A DNA stretch of 64,000 nt from Haliscomenobacter sp040403615 (GTDB lineage: Bacteria; Bacteroidota; Bacteroidia; Chitinophagales; Saprospiraceae): NCBI RefSeq assembly GCF_040403615.1, contig NZ_JBBAKG010000005.1, forward strand, positions 62,001-126,000. Reading direction: 5' to 3'. The translations under genes and the position numbers were made by a program. Positions 28,139-37,325 of the stretch are shown one piece after another. Numbering within the stretch: position 1 is the stretch's first letter; each line of letters opens with the position of its first letter. The notes under the pieces were generated by a model. The model saw only the letters and a program-made list of their open reading frames with translations, ran no database searches and was not told the DNA's origin.

Positions 28139-29476
28139 ATGCCTAATTCAAAGATTGTCAGATTATTATCAAACATTACTGCTTATATCGAAGCTATTGT
28201 TCGTACCAGAACCGCTTCAGTCTTCAATAAAGATGAGGGAGAAATCCTGGTTCACGATTTTAAAATAAGTGATGAAAAAACTCCGTTAGACGAGTTTATT
28301 CAAGATAATAACCTTGGTCAAACAGAAATTACTCTTTTGTTTATTGCGATAATGCCCCATATTCACCCTCTTTTATTTGACCAAATTATTCAAGCAGCTC
28401 TTCCATCTGCCGGCGACTTCCCCCAACTCGGCGGCACCCGTGGCAAAAACTTCCGCGGCTTTCTGCCCACCGGGGAGACCGCCCTCTTTCTGCTTGCAGG
28501 CGACGACATGGAAAAGCGCATGGATGTAAATGAACTTTTCAGCGAAGACCATCTCTTTGCCAAAAAACATATCCTTTGCCTGGAAGAAGTACCCGAAGGA
28601 GAACCCCGCATGAGCGGTCGCATCATCCTATCTCAGGAATATGTGGATCTATTTACAACTGGGAAAGTAGCACGCCCGCGGTTCAGTATGAATTTTCCGG
28701 CACAGTTGCTGCAAACCGAATTGGAATGGGACGACCTGGTACTACACCACGACACCTTAGCGCAAATCAACGAACTCGAAATCTGGGTCAAACATGGAGA
28801 TACCCTAATGAAAGAGTGGGAAATGCACCGCAAAATAAAACCTGGTTACCGTGCTTTATTTTATGGACCTCCTGGTACTGGAAAAACCCTAACTGCATCA
28901 CTATTGGGCAAATATACAGGTAAAGAAGTGTACCGCATCGACCTATCAATGGTGGTTTCCAAGTTTATCGGCGAAACTGAGAAAAATCTTTCCAATCTAT
29001 TTGCCAAAGCCGAAAACAAGGATTGGATACTTTTTTTTGATGAAGCAGATGCACTCTTTGGCAAGCGAACCAATGTACGCGACGCTCATGATAAATATGC
29101 CAACCAGGAAGTTTCTTATCTGCTCCAACGTGTAGAGCATTATAATGGACTGGTCATTCTTGCCACCAATTTTAAAAGCAATATCGACGACGCCTTTACC
29201 CGACGTTTCCAGTCTATCATTTATTTTCCAATGCCTGGAGTAGAAGAGCGGACTCGGCTTTGGAAAAAAGCTTTCCCTCCCAGAATCAAACTTGCTCAAG
29301 ACATTCAGCTTCCTACCTTGGCGCAAAAATACGAACTCTCCGGCGCCGAAATCATCAATATTGTTCAATTTGCCTGCCTTCGCATGCTCGATCGTGGCGA
29401 TGCTCACCTACAAGCCAAAGATCTTTATGAAGGAATTAAGAAGGAATTCCAGAAAGAGGGACGGATTATGCGGTGA
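28139..29476 (+). CDS. AAA+ ATPase of the eCIS locus (Afp15/PVC15-like)
   Basis: A 445-residue cytoplasmic ATPase. The C-terminal AAA domain has Walker A GPPGTGKT (243-250), Walker B WILFFDEADALFG (D301, E302), and an arginine-finger region (DAFTRRFQSIIYFPMPG). The N-terminal ~200 residues are the variable domain seen in injection-system ATPases. In Afp/PVC loci this ATPase is needed for assembly or for cargo loading, and it usually closes the structural operon; here it comes after a long insert of cargo genes. The first ~240 bases are AT-rich and continuous with the two preceding genes, then composition changes sharply near nt 28385, which may mark a recombination joint. Confidence 0.9.
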   Translation: MPNSKIVRLLSNITAYIEAIVRTRTASVFNKDEGEILVHDFKISDEKTPLDEFIQDNNLGQTEITLLFIAIMPHIHPLLFDQIIQAALPSAGDFPQLGGTRGKNFRGFLPTGETALFLLAGDDMEKRMDVNELFSEDHLFAKKHILCLEEVPEGEPRMSGRIILSQEYVDLFTTGKVARPRFSMNFPAQLLQTELEWDDLVLHHDTLAQINELEIWVKHGDTLMKEWEMHRKIKPGYRALFYGPPGTGKTLTASLLGKYTGKEVYRIDLSMVVSKFIGETEKNLSNLFAKAENKDWILFFDEADALFGKRTNVRDAHDKYANQEVSYLLQRVEHYNGLVILATNFKSNIDDAFTRRFQSIIYFPMPGVEERTRLWKKAFPPRIKLAQDIQLPTLAQKYELSGAEIINIVQFACLRMLDRGDAHLQAKDLYEGIKKEFQKEGRIMR

Positions 29477-29614
29477 TACATTCTTACCCTGAAATGGGGA
29501 TTGTTCAAAAAAGTGCATCCCTGGTTTCACGACTAATCAATTGCCTTTAATGTCCACACTAAATGGTTAAACATCGCGTTACAGTTTTAACTTTTCACTC
29601 CCATACTTTACCAC
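29477..29614. other. 138-base spacer
   Basis: No gene seen. AT-rich before the next ATG; no clear promoter box or terminator recognised. Confidence 0.3.
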
Positions 29615-31663
29615 ATGCAAACCTACACCTACCGGAACGGCCAAAAACTCTTCCTCAACAAATCCGCAGACGAATTTGTGACCCGTGAAAACCCGGAAGC
29701 CCTCAATGCCCGCGGCCTTGAGCTCGTTGAAAAGACCTCTTCTTCCTCTTCCAAAGTTAAAACCACCGCTGAAAGCCTGGAGGCCGACATGGCCAAAAGT
29801 CGGGAAACGGCCCCTACCCACCACGCGTATTACATGGAAGGCTTAGGAACTGAATTCCTGATCACCGACCGTGTGACGGTATGTTTCAAAACTGACATTG
29901 ATTCCGCTGATTTGGCCGATTTTATGGGCAAGTATAGCTTGATTCTGTTGGAAGAATATTCCCCCAAAGATTTCTTGTTTCAGCTTACCGCGCATACTGG
30001 GATGAATCCGGTGAAGCTGGTGGTAAAACTCACCGAAGAAGAACCTCTGGTGGAATCCGCCGAAAACGATACCAATTTCCGCTTCATGCGTACTGCCCTT
30101 GCCATCCCTACCGATCCGGTGTACGCGCGGCAATGGCATTTGCATACCCATTATACCAATGCGGATTTTGATCCCAGGTCTTCCGCCAATTGTGAAGAAG
30201 CCTGGAAGTTGTTGGGCAATTTTGGCAGCAAAGACGTGGTGATTGGCATTTCGGATGATGGCTGTAAGATTGACCATCCAGATTTTTCTGGGGATAAATT
30301 CAGGGCTTGGGGCTACCTCAGGGGACGCCGTTTGGTCAACAACAACGACATTGATGCCAAGGCCAGCGAAATGTACATCGATGGCTCCGATCACGGTACT
30401 GCATGTGCAGGCGTAACAGCGGGCAGTGCCAATGGGGTGTTGGTGGTAGGCGCAGCTCCCAGTTGTAAGTTGCTGCCCGTACAATGGGAAAGCGATGGGC
30501 CTTATTTGCTGATCAGCGATTCCAAATTGTTGACCGTGCTCAACTTTATGGCCGACAAAGTGGATGTGATGTCCAACTCCTGGGGGGGCACTCCGGTGAG
30601 CATGTGGCAAACCCTGGTGGTCAATCGCTTGCGGGATTTGGCCAAAACCGGAGGTCGCCGTGGTAAAGGGATTGTATTTTTATGGGCTGCGGGCAACGAA
30701 AACTGTCCCATCAACTTCGAAGTCACGGTGGACGTACCCTATACCGATGGTTGGGATTACCAAAACAACCAGTGGAAATGGATCGGCGTAGAGAAAGCCA
30801 GAAGCTTCCAAAACAACCTCGTCGGTATTCCCGGCGTGTTGCACGTTGCGGCCTTGACCAGTGTGGCCCAACGCAGCCACTACTCCAATTACGGTGCGGG
30901 CATCGACATTACCGCTTCTTCCAACAACGTTCATTCATACCAACGGATTCGTTTGCGCGGACTTGGCATCTCCACCTCTTCGGGTGAAGGCACGGGCGTA
31001 ACCAATTCCTTTGGAGGCACCTCTAGCGCGACCCCACTTACTGCCGGAATTGTGGCACTGATCATTTCAGCCAATCCAAATTTGAGTGCCGCAGAAGTGA
31101 TTTCGATTTTGAAAAAGTCTGCGGGAAAAAACCTCAATTTTACTGCTTATCCGCGCACTCCTGCTGCATCCTATGACCCTAATCCAAGCTGGGATGTATC
31201 GCCAGTAGCCCCTTTTGACAAGGGAGAATTCAAAGACATCAACAGTCCGGACGGTACCTGGAGCCCATGGTTTGGACACGGAAAAGCGGATGCTAAAGCT
31301 GCAGTTGCACTGGTACTGGGTGACCAACCTGCGCCTACTCCAGTAGAGGAAAAAATCAAGATCGTATCTGCTCTGGTCAATCCAGTTGGGCCAGACTGGG
31401 GGCTTGAAAAATTGACCCTGCTGAATGCCACAACAAGTACAGTAGACCTCAGCGGCTGGTTTTTGGACATCAATACCCGCAAGGAAATGCTGACCCTGAA
31501 ATTAACCGCAGGGGAAGCCCAAACCTTGACTTTAAATCCTCAAAAAGTGGTGCTTTCCAATACAGGCGCAACCATAAAATTGATCAATACCCAAGCCAAA
31601 ACAGTGGCGGAGGTGAAATATGTCAAGAGCCAGGTAAAAGAAGGCGTGGTGATACAGTTCTAA
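29615..31663 (+). CDS. S8 subtilisin-like protease with C-terminal lamin-tail-like domain
   Basis: A 682-residue serine protease. The subtilase triad is seen as ISDDGCKIDH (D214), SDHGTACAG (H260) and GTSSATP (S470), with an oxyanion Asn region WAAGNENCP. Residues 1-190 are an N-terminal region resembling the prodomain-like part of Bacteroidota S8 proteases. The last ~100 residues (VNPVGPDWGLEKLTLLNATT, LSGWFLDI) look like a lamin-tail (LTD) beta-sandwich. There is no signal peptide and no type IX sorting domain, unlike the M1 peptidase further on, so it may be cytoplasmic or be exported with the injection particle. It is the last gene on the strand before a strong terminator and closes the cluster. 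Confidence 0.85.
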   Translation: MQTYTYRNGQKLFLNKSADEFVTRENPEALNARGLELVEKTSSSSSKVKTTAESLEADMAKSRETAPTHHAYYMEGLGTEFLITDRVTVCFKTDIDSADLADFMGKYSLILLEEYSPKDFLFQLTAHTGMNPVKLVVKLTEEEPLVESAENDTNFRFMRTALAIPTDPVYARQWHLHTHYTNADFDPRSSANCEEAWKLLGNFGSKDVVIGISDDGCKIDHPDFSGDKFRAWGYLRGRRLVNNNDIDAKASEMYIDGSDHGTACAGVTAGSANGVLVVGAAPSCKLLPVQWESDGPYLLISDSKLLTVLNFMADKVDVMSNSWGGTPVSMWQTLVVNRLRDLAKTGGRRGKGIVFLWAAGNENCPINFEVTVDVPYTDGWDYQNNQWKWIGVEKARSFQNNLVGIPGVLHVAALTSVAQRSHYSNYGAGIDITASSNNVHSYQRIRLRGLGISTSSGEGTGVTNSFGGTSSATPLTAGIVALIISANPNLSAAEVISILKKSAGKNLNFTAYPRTPAASYDPNPSWDVSPVAPFDKGEFKDINSPDGTWSPWFGHGKADAKAAVALVLGDQPAPTPVEEKIKIVSALVNPVGPDWGLEKLTLLNATTSTVDLSGWFLDINTRKEMLTLKLTAGEAQTLTLNPQKVVLSNTGATIKLINTQAKTVAEVKYVKSQVKEGVVIQF

Positions 31664-31668
31664 AAAAG

Positions 31669-31706
31669 GGGACGAATTGCGGTAAGTAACTGTAATTCGT
31701 CCTTTT
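31669..31706 (+). terminator. rho-independent terminator after the subtilase gene
   Basis: Stem GGACGAATT (31670-31678) with AATTCGTCC (31694-31702), loop of 15 bases with one further near-pair, followed by TTTT. It starts six bases after the stop codon and ends the eCIS-associated cluster. Confidence 0.8.
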
Positions 31707-31809
31707 ATTCGGTATCAAAAATTGATAAATAATCAGTAAAAATTTCATCACCCCTCCCCTTCCCTCAATAAATCGGGACACTGAACTATAAAAGTTACAA
31801 TTTTCAACC

Positions 31810-31817
31810 TACCTTTG
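31810..31817 (+). promoter_or_regulatory. Bacteroidota-type -7 box, TACCTTTG
   Basis: TACCTTTG fits the TAnnTTTG -7 consensus and lies about 90 bases before the pyrophosphatase start, in the 243-base gap after the preceding terminator. No good TTTG -33 box is visible, so the call is moderate. Confidence 0.45.
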
Positions 31818-31906
31818 CGCGGTTATGATGAAACTAACGTAATCGTTTAGCCCATTCAGGCAGCTAAGTGCTTACAAATTAACTCGCAAAAGTATCGCAC
31901 ACTTCT

Positions 31907-34141
31907 ATGGAATCCTTAGTGTACTTACTACCAGGTTTTGGTGTTTTGGCTCTGCTATACATGGCCTTTTTATCCTCATGGGTGACCAAGCAGGATGCAG
32001 GTGGAGAAAAAATGCAAGAAATTGCTTCAGCCATCGCGGATGGAGCCATGGCTTTTTTGAAAGCGGAGTACAGTCGCTTGGCTATCTTTGCAGTGATCGC
32101 CAGTGCATTGTTGATCCTGCAATCCCAAATGGTTGAAAATTCAAGTTGGTTGATCTTTGTCGCCTTTATATTCGGGGCAAGTTTCTCAGCTTTGGCTGGC
32201 TTTTTTGGGATGCGCATTGCAACCAAAGCAAACGTTCGCACCACTCAGGCCGCAAAAACGAGCTTGGCCCAAGCCTTAAAAGTCTCTTTCGCCGGAGGTA
32301 CCGTCATGGGTATGGGCGTTGCAGGTTTGGCAGTGTTGGGTTTGAGTGCCTTTTTCATTTTCTTCTACAACCTGTTCATGGGTGGTCAAATGACCAGCGT
32401 AGAGGAAATGGAGCGCGTTTTGGAAGTATTGGCAGGTTTCTCTTTGGGCGCTGAGTCAATCGCTTTGTTTGCACGCGTAGGCGGCGGTATTTACACCAAA
32501 GCTGCAGACGTAGGTGCCGACCTCGTAGGTAAAGTTGAAGCAGGTATCCCTGAAGATGATCCCCGCAACCCTGCCACCATCGCCGACAACGTGGGCGACA
32601 ATGTGGGTGACGTAGCCGGGATGGGTGCCGACCTTTTTGGGTCTTATGTTGCCACCGTTTTGGCAGCGATGGTACTTGGAAACTACCTCATTAAAGACAA
32701 TCCTGCGGTAGCAAGCGATGCATTCGGAGGCATTGGCCCCATTTTATTGCCGATGCTGATTGCTGGTTTGGGCATTGTGCTCTCCATGATCGGTAGCTTG
32801 TTGGTACGGGTTGGAGAAGGCAATGCAACTTCTCAAACGGTGCAAAATGCGCTCAACCGTGGCAACTGGGGTTCCATCATCCTGACTGGTGTGGTGGCTT
32901 ATCCGGTGATTACCTGGATGCTTCCTGCTGAAATCAACATTAACTTTTTTGGTGAAGGAATCAGAACGATCTCCTCCATCAATGTATTTTATGCCGTGTT
33001 GGTTGGTCTGGTTGTAGGTGGATTGATCTCGATCATCACCGAATACTATACTGCCATGGGCAAAAAGCCAGTGAACGACATCATTCAGCGTTCTTCTACT
33101 GGTCCCGCTACCAACATCATCGAAGGTTTGGCACAGGGTATGCTTTCTACTGCATTGCCAGTGATTTTGTTTGCCATTGCAATCTTCGTTACCTATTCTT
33201 TGGCTGGCTTCTACGGTGTAGCCCTTGCTGCTTCCGGTATGATGGCCACTACAGCAATGCAATTGGCCATCGACGCATTTGGCCCGATTGCCGACAACGC
33301 TGGTGGTATCGCTGAAATGAGCGAACTGCCCAAAGAAGTACGCGAACGTACCGATATCCTGGATGCGGTAGGCAACACAACTGCTGCGATTGGCAAAGGT
33401 TTTGCCATTGCTTCAGCGGCTTTGACCGCGTTGGGTTTGTTTGCGGCATACGTCAACTTCACAAAAATTGATGGCATCAACATCTTCAAGGCAGATGTAC
33501 TTTCTGCGTTGTTTGTAGGTGGTATGATTCCAGTGGTTTTCTCTGCGTTTGCGATGCGTGCCGTAGGCCGCGCTGCGATGGCGATGGTACAGGAAGTACG
33601 CCGCCAGTTCCGCGAAATCCCTGGCATCATGGAAGGAACGGGCAAGCCTGATTACGGACGTTGCGTAGACATCTCGACCAAAGCGGCCATCCGTGAAATG
33701 ACCATTCCTGGTTTGATCACCATCGTTACCCCTATCGTAATTGGTTTCTTGTTGGGACCAGAAGCACTGGGTGGTTACATGGCTGGTGTTACCGTTTCAG
33801 GTGTAATGTGGGCCATTTTCCAATCCAATGCCGGTGGTGCATGGGACAATGCCAAGAAATCTTTCGAAAAAGGTGTTGAAATCGACGGTCAGATGTACTA
33901 CAAAGGATCTGAGCCACACAAAGCCGCTGTAATCGGCGACACAGTGGGCGACCCTTTCAAAGATACGTCTGGTCCTTCTATGAACATCCTGATCAAACTG
34001 ACTTGTCTGGTTGGTTTGTCAATTGCTCCAATCCTTGGTGCGCGTTTTGCCAAAACGGAAGGAATTGGTCAAAAAGACGAGAAAAAAGAAATGCTCCAGG
34101 AATCTAAACTGGAGAAAGATACCCCAGCGAAAGTGTTCTAG
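31907..34141 (+). CDS. hppA: membrane-bound ion-pumping pyrophosphatase, K+-dependent type
   Basis: A 744-residue integral membrane enzyme with about 15-16 transmembrane helices that couples pyrophosphate hydrolysis to H+ or Na+ export. The signature block is present: DVGADLVGKVEAGIPEDDPR followed by IADNVGDNVGDVAGMGADLF, and a second acidic block GDTVGDPFKDTSGPSMNIL. The segment GNTTAAIGKGFAI has Ala and Gly at the two positions that are Lys and Thr in the K+-independent subfamily, so this is the K+-dependent type. Whether it moves Na+ or H+ cannot be decided here. A charged cytoplasmic-looking tail (about 25 residues) follows the last helix. Single-gene unit between two terminators. Confidence 0.95.
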   Translation: MESLVYLLPGFGVLALLYMAFLSSWVTKQDAGGEKMQEIASAIADGAMAFLKAEYSRLAIFAVIASALLILQSQMVENSSWLIFVAFIFGASFSALAGFFGMRIATKANVRTTQAAKTSLAQALKVSFAGGTVMGMGVAGLAVLGLSAFFIFFYNLFMGGQMTSVEEMERVLEVLAGFSLGAESIALFARVGGGIYTKAADVGADLVGKVEAGIPEDDPRNPATIADNVGDNVGDVAGMGADLFGSYVATVLAAMVLGNYLIKDNPAVASDAFGGIGPILLPMLIAGLGIVLSMIGSLLVRVGEGNATSQTVQNALNRGNWGSIILTGVVAYPVITWMLPAEININFFGEGIRTISSINVFYAVLVGLVVGGLISIITEYYTAMGKKPVNDIIQRSSTGPATNIIEGLAQGMLSTALPVILFAIAIFVTYSLAGFYGVALAASGMMATTAMQLAIDAFGPIADNAGGIAEMSELPKEVRERTDILDAVGNTTAAIGKGFAIASAALTALGLFAAYVNFTKIDGINIFKADVLSALFVGGMIPVVFSAFAMRAVGRAAMAMVQEVRRQFREIPGIMEGTGKPDYGRCVDISTKAAIREMTIPGLITIVTPIVIGFLLGPEALGGYMAGVTVSGVMWAIFQSNAGGAWDNAKKSFEKGVEIDGQMYYKGSEPHKAAVIGDTVGDPFKDTSGPSMNILIKLTCLVGLSIAPILGARFAKTEGIGQKDEKKEMLQESKLEKDTPAKVF

Positions 34142-34182
34142 TCATTGAGGTTTACCTTTCGCGCAAGCACAGTTTTTAGTGC

Positions 34183-34220
34183 AAAAAACTCCTGTCCATG
34201 ATTTGGGCAGGAGTTTTTTT
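34183..34220 (+). terminator. rho-independent terminator after hppA
   Basis: Stem AAAAAACTCCTG (34183-34194) with CAGGAGTTTTTTT (34208-34220), short interrupted loop-side pairing CC/GG, ending in seven T. It lies about 40 bases after the hppA stop. Confidence 0.85.
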
Positions 34221-34325
34221 GTGAAAAGTGTTGTTCAATTGACCAAACCCATGCTGCAACTTTTATCCAAATCGGGTAGTTTTACATTTCGATTGAGAAT
34301 TAACTCAGCAGGTTAAAGAAGTACT

Positions 34326-36266
34326 ATGAAAATTTTGGTTTTAAGTTTGTTTCTGATTGTAGCATCTTTTGCGGTTTTTGCTCAAACCCTTGACTTCAAC
34401 CCCAATACCATCAACGAGATTGCTGAAGCAGAAGCCAAGTCTTATACTGCGGGGTTGCTCAGCCCGGAGGTTGCGCCAAGTGGGAATTACAATGTAACGT
34501 ACCACCGCATGGCACTGACCATCGACCCAGCCATTCGCTACATCAAAGGCAACATCACCACATACTTCAAGACCTTGGAGGCCAATTTTGCGGCCATTTA
34601 TTTCGACCTCAATCAACCCCTGCGCGTAGATTCGGTGCTGTACCACGGCAAAAAAACCACCTTTACCCACACCGATATGGTGTTGAAGATCAACCTTCCC
34701 AAAGCTTTGGGTAAGGCAGTACTGGATTCGTTGACCATCTTTTGGCAAGGCGCCCCTGCTGATAATGGCTTTGGCTCTTTTGAGCAAACCACCCACAATG
34801 GCGTTCCGGTCATCTGGACACTATCTGAACCTTATGGCGCCCGCGATTGGTGGCCTTGCAAACAAACCCTAACCGACAAAATCGATTCTCTTGATACTTA
34901 TGTCACCTGCTCCAAAGCCTATGTTGCCGCTGGCAACGGGCTTTTGGTGGAAGAAAAAACCATCGGCGACAACAAAATTTTTCATTGGAAACACCGCTAC
35001 CCTATCGCCAATTACCTCGTTGCATTTGCGGTAACCAACTACGATCGGTATACCGATTTTGCCGATTTACAAAAGCGCCGCATGCCCATTGAAAACTACG
35101 TCTACCCCGAAAGCAAAGCCAATGCCCAAATCGGCACCAAAAACCTGATCCCGGTTATAGAGTTGTATGATTCCCTTTTTGTAGACTACCCTTTTTACAA
35201 AGAAAAATACGGTCACGCCCAATTCGGTTGGGGCGGCGGAATGGAACACCAAACCATGACTTTTGTAGTCAGTTATGGTTATGAATTATTGGCGCACGAA
35301 TTGGCGCATCAATGGTTTGGCGACCATACAACTTGTGGCTCTTGGTCTGATATTTGGCTCAACGAAGGTTTTGCCACTTATCTCTCTGGCCTGGCTTATG
35401 AATTTTTGCAACCCAGCAATTGGTACGGCTTTAAAAGTGGCCGCATCAACAGCGTGCTGAGTAGCCCGGGGGGCAGTGTTTTCGTGACCGATACCAGCAG
35501 TGTAAACAGCATTTTTAGCAGTCGCCTGTCTTACAACAAAGGAGCCATGGTGCTGCACATGCTCCGCTGGAAATTGGGCGATCAAGCCTTTTTTCAAGGC
35601 GTACGCAATTACCTGAAAGCGCCCGAACATGAATATGGTTTTGCCAAAACGCCCCAGTTCAAAGCACATTTGGAAGCGGCAGGCAAGCAGGATCTGACCG
35701 AGTTTTTTAAGGATTGGTATTATGGTCAGGGCTACCCGACTTACCAGATCAGCGCACGGCAAGATGCTGACCAAAAAGTGGTCATCAAAATCAATCAGAC
35801 TACTTCCAATGCATCGGTGAATTTCTTTGAAATGCCCGTTCCCATTCAATTAACCAGCGCAGATGGCAAAACGTACCTGGCACGATTGGAGCACACGTTT
35901 TCAGGTCAAGAATTCACGGTTTACCCCGGTTTCAAAATCAATAAGGTGCAATTTGATCCACAATTGTGGCTGATCGCCAAAACCAACGGCTTAACGGTAA
36001 GTACCCAAGAGGTTGTAAAGGGTGGATTCACGCTGTATCCCAACCCTACCACCGATCAGGCCAGATTGGTGGTAGAAACGCGAGCCGGAAGCATCCGGCG
36101 CATTCAGTTGAGTAATGCCAGTGGAGCGCTCATTCAAAATGCTGACATTCAAATCCTCAACAATCGCGAAGCGACCTTGGACTTGAGTAGACTTCCGGCG
36201 GGGATGTATTTTGCTCGGGTGGAAACAGATAAAGGGGTTTGGATGCAGAATGTGGTGAAGATGTGA
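34326..36266 (+). CDS. secreted M1 family aminopeptidase with type IX sorting domain
   Basis: A 646-residue zinc metallopeptidase. An N-terminal signal peptide (ILVLSLFLIVASFAVFAQ) is clear. The M1 active site is HELAHQWFGDHT (H324, E325, H328) with the third ligand 18 residues on in WLNEGFATYL (E347); a GGGMEHQTMTF stretch corresponds to the family's GxMEN substrate motif, here MEH, an unusual variant of the usual Asn. The last ~80 residues (FTLYPNPTTDQARL, then LPAGMYFARVETDKGVWMQN) are a type IX secretion C-terminal sorting domain, so the enzyme should be secreted or attached at the cell surface. Role: digestion of external peptides. It stands alone. Confidence 0.93.
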   Translation: MKILVLSLFLIVASFAVFAQTLDFNPNTINEIAEAEAKSYTAGLLSPEVAPSGNYNVTYHRMALTIDPAIRYIKGNITTYFKTLEANFAAIYFDLNQPLRVDSVLYHGKKTTFTHTDMVLKINLPKALGKAVLDSLTIFWQGAPADNGFGSFEQTTHNGVPVIWTLSEPYGARDWWPCKQTLTDKIDSLDTYVTCSKAYVAAGNGLLVEEKTIGDNKIFHWKHRYPIANYLVAFAVTNYDRYTDFADLQKRRMPIENYVYPESKANAQIGTKNLIPVIELYDSLFVDYPFYKEKYGHAQFGWGGGMEHQTMTFVVSYGYELLAHELAHQWFGDHTTCGSWSDIWLNEGFATYLSGLAYEFLQPSNWYGFKSGRINSVLSSPGGSVFVTDTSSVNSIFSSRLSYNKGAMVLHMLRWKLGDQAFFQGVRNYLKAPEHEYGFAKTPQFKAHLEAAGKQDLTEFFKDWYYGQGYPTYQISARQDADQKVVIKINQTTSNASVNFFEMPVPIQLTSADGKTYLARLEHTFSGQEFTVYPGFKINKVQFDPQLWLIAKTNGLTVSTQEVVKGGFTLYPNPTTDQARLVVETRAGSIRRIQLSNASGALIQNADIQILNNREATLDLSRLPAGMYFARVETDKGVWMQNVVKM

Positions 36267-36335
36267 GGATGAAGGGAGTTGCAATAAGATTTTGTCTCGT
36301 AGAGAATGCCAAAATTCTTTTTGACCATGTCATGA

Positions 36336-36752
36336 TTATGGTTTGGCTAACTTCTCTGCTTTATACATACTTTCGAGCAATCCACTTACTACCAAGTTAA
36401 TCTGATCTCCATTTTTTGCTAACCACTGCTTCATGTCAGCACTTTTTATCTGCAATTTCACAACCAACTCCGCTGATTCCGTCAATTGACTGCCTGTTTC
36501 CAATGTTTGTTTCAATTTCTTGAAAGGAACAGGTCGCCCCCAAATCACGTCGTCAAAATCCGGGTCATACTGAATTTGGTCATCGTCATAAACAATATTG
36601 CCGTCAGGAACAACACAACCGTTTCTAGCAAGCAGCAACGCATCAATCATTCGGACCTTTGATGTAGCCAGGTCAGAAATAATAATGTGTTCCAAGTTGC
36701 CGCCAGATTTTAGCAGATCAATGGCAGAATCAACATTAATTTCCTGATTCAT
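36336..36752 (-). CDS. putative antitoxin paired with BrnT
   Basis: About 138 residues from ATG 36752; an upstream TTG at 36779 is less likely. It overlaps the end of the BrnT gene by 17 bases, the usual tight coupling of a toxin-antitoxin pair. The N-terminal half (VDSAIDLLKSGGNLEHIIIS) is not typical of BrnA. The C-terminal part, VVKLQIKSADMKQWLAKNGD followed by INLVVSGLLESM, resembles the ribbon-helix-helix end of BrnA antitoxins, with the aliphatic strand, the DxxxWL turn and the second helix. So this looks like an antitoxin with an extra N-terminal domain. Confidence 0.6.
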   Translation of the reverse strand: MNQEINVDSAIDLLKSGGNLEHIIISDLATSKVRMIDALLLARNGCVVPDGNIVYDDDQIQYDPDFDDVIWGRPVPFKKLKQTLETGSQLTESAELVVKLQIKSADMKQWLAKNGDQINLVVSGLLESMYKAEKLAKP

Positions 36753-37041
36753 CGTCCAGATTTTGAAATTTGTTTGCAATGTAATCTCGCACCTCTTCTT
36801 TTCGCGCTTGTCTTGCAGAAATTATCCTGTAAATTTGTTTCCTCATGGTAAACACAACCGCAATGATAAATCTGCCAAGCGTCTTTCCAACCAACAAAAT
36901 TCTGTTTTCACCGTCTTTATCGTGTCCAGGATAAGCGACAGCGTTATCGTCATCAAAAACGTCTTTGGCCTCTTCAAAAGGGATGCCATGTTTTTGCTGA
37001 TTCGACCTATTTTTATTCTCGTCCCACTCGAAATTAGACAT
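36736..37041 (-). CDS. brnT: BrnT family toxin
   Basis: A 101-residue protein matching the BrnT RelE-fold ribonuclease toxin family: it opens FEWDENKNRSNQQKHGIPFE, continues AKDVFDD, and has the conserved strand/turn IAVVFTMRKQIYRIISARQARKEE. BrnT cleaves RNA and slows growth; its partner neutralises it and represses the operon. The gene is first in a two-gene - strand operon with its antitoxin. The region upstream (37042 onward) is shared with the divergent tex gene. Confidence 0.88.
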   Translation of the reverse strand: MSNFEWDENKNRSNQQKHGIPFEEAKDVFDDDNAVAYPGHDKDGENRILLVGKTLGRFIIAVVFTMRKQIYRIISARQARKEEVRDYIANKFQNLDDESGN

Positions 37042-37267
37042 GATTCTGAATCAAATTTAAGCATTTTTGATGAAAAGTAATGATTTTTTGATATCAGCTA
37101 GGCTGTATTGTCTTGTTGGTAACGGGGGGGATGGACGCTGTGCTACCTTTTGTTGGCTTAGAGCAGCAAGCTGTTCCATGCATTGTTCTCGTTTTTTTAT
37201 TCATTCATCTTCACTATTCTTTTCAAATTTACAAGAAAAAATATCAAACGCAAAATTCTAGTCCAAT

Positions 37268-37301
37268 TTTGTTTTATTTCGAGTTGGAGTTCGTATATTT
37301 G
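37268..37301 (+). promoter_or_regulatory. Bacteroidota-type promoter upstream of tex
   Basis: -33-like TTTG at 37268-37271 and -7 box TATATTTG at 37294-37301, spacing 22 bases, close to the TTTG-N19-21-TAnnTTTG pattern. It would give a 5' leader of about 150 bases containing the whole inverted-repeat element. Confidence 0.55.
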
Positions 37302-37325
37302 TCGTCCTAAAAAAGTCATAAGTCT

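Noticed and set aside
29843..30610. - strand open frame (255 codons) opposite the subtilase gene
   Set aside because: Covers the catalytic domain of a clear S8 protease on the other strand; His/Gly-rich shadow composition.
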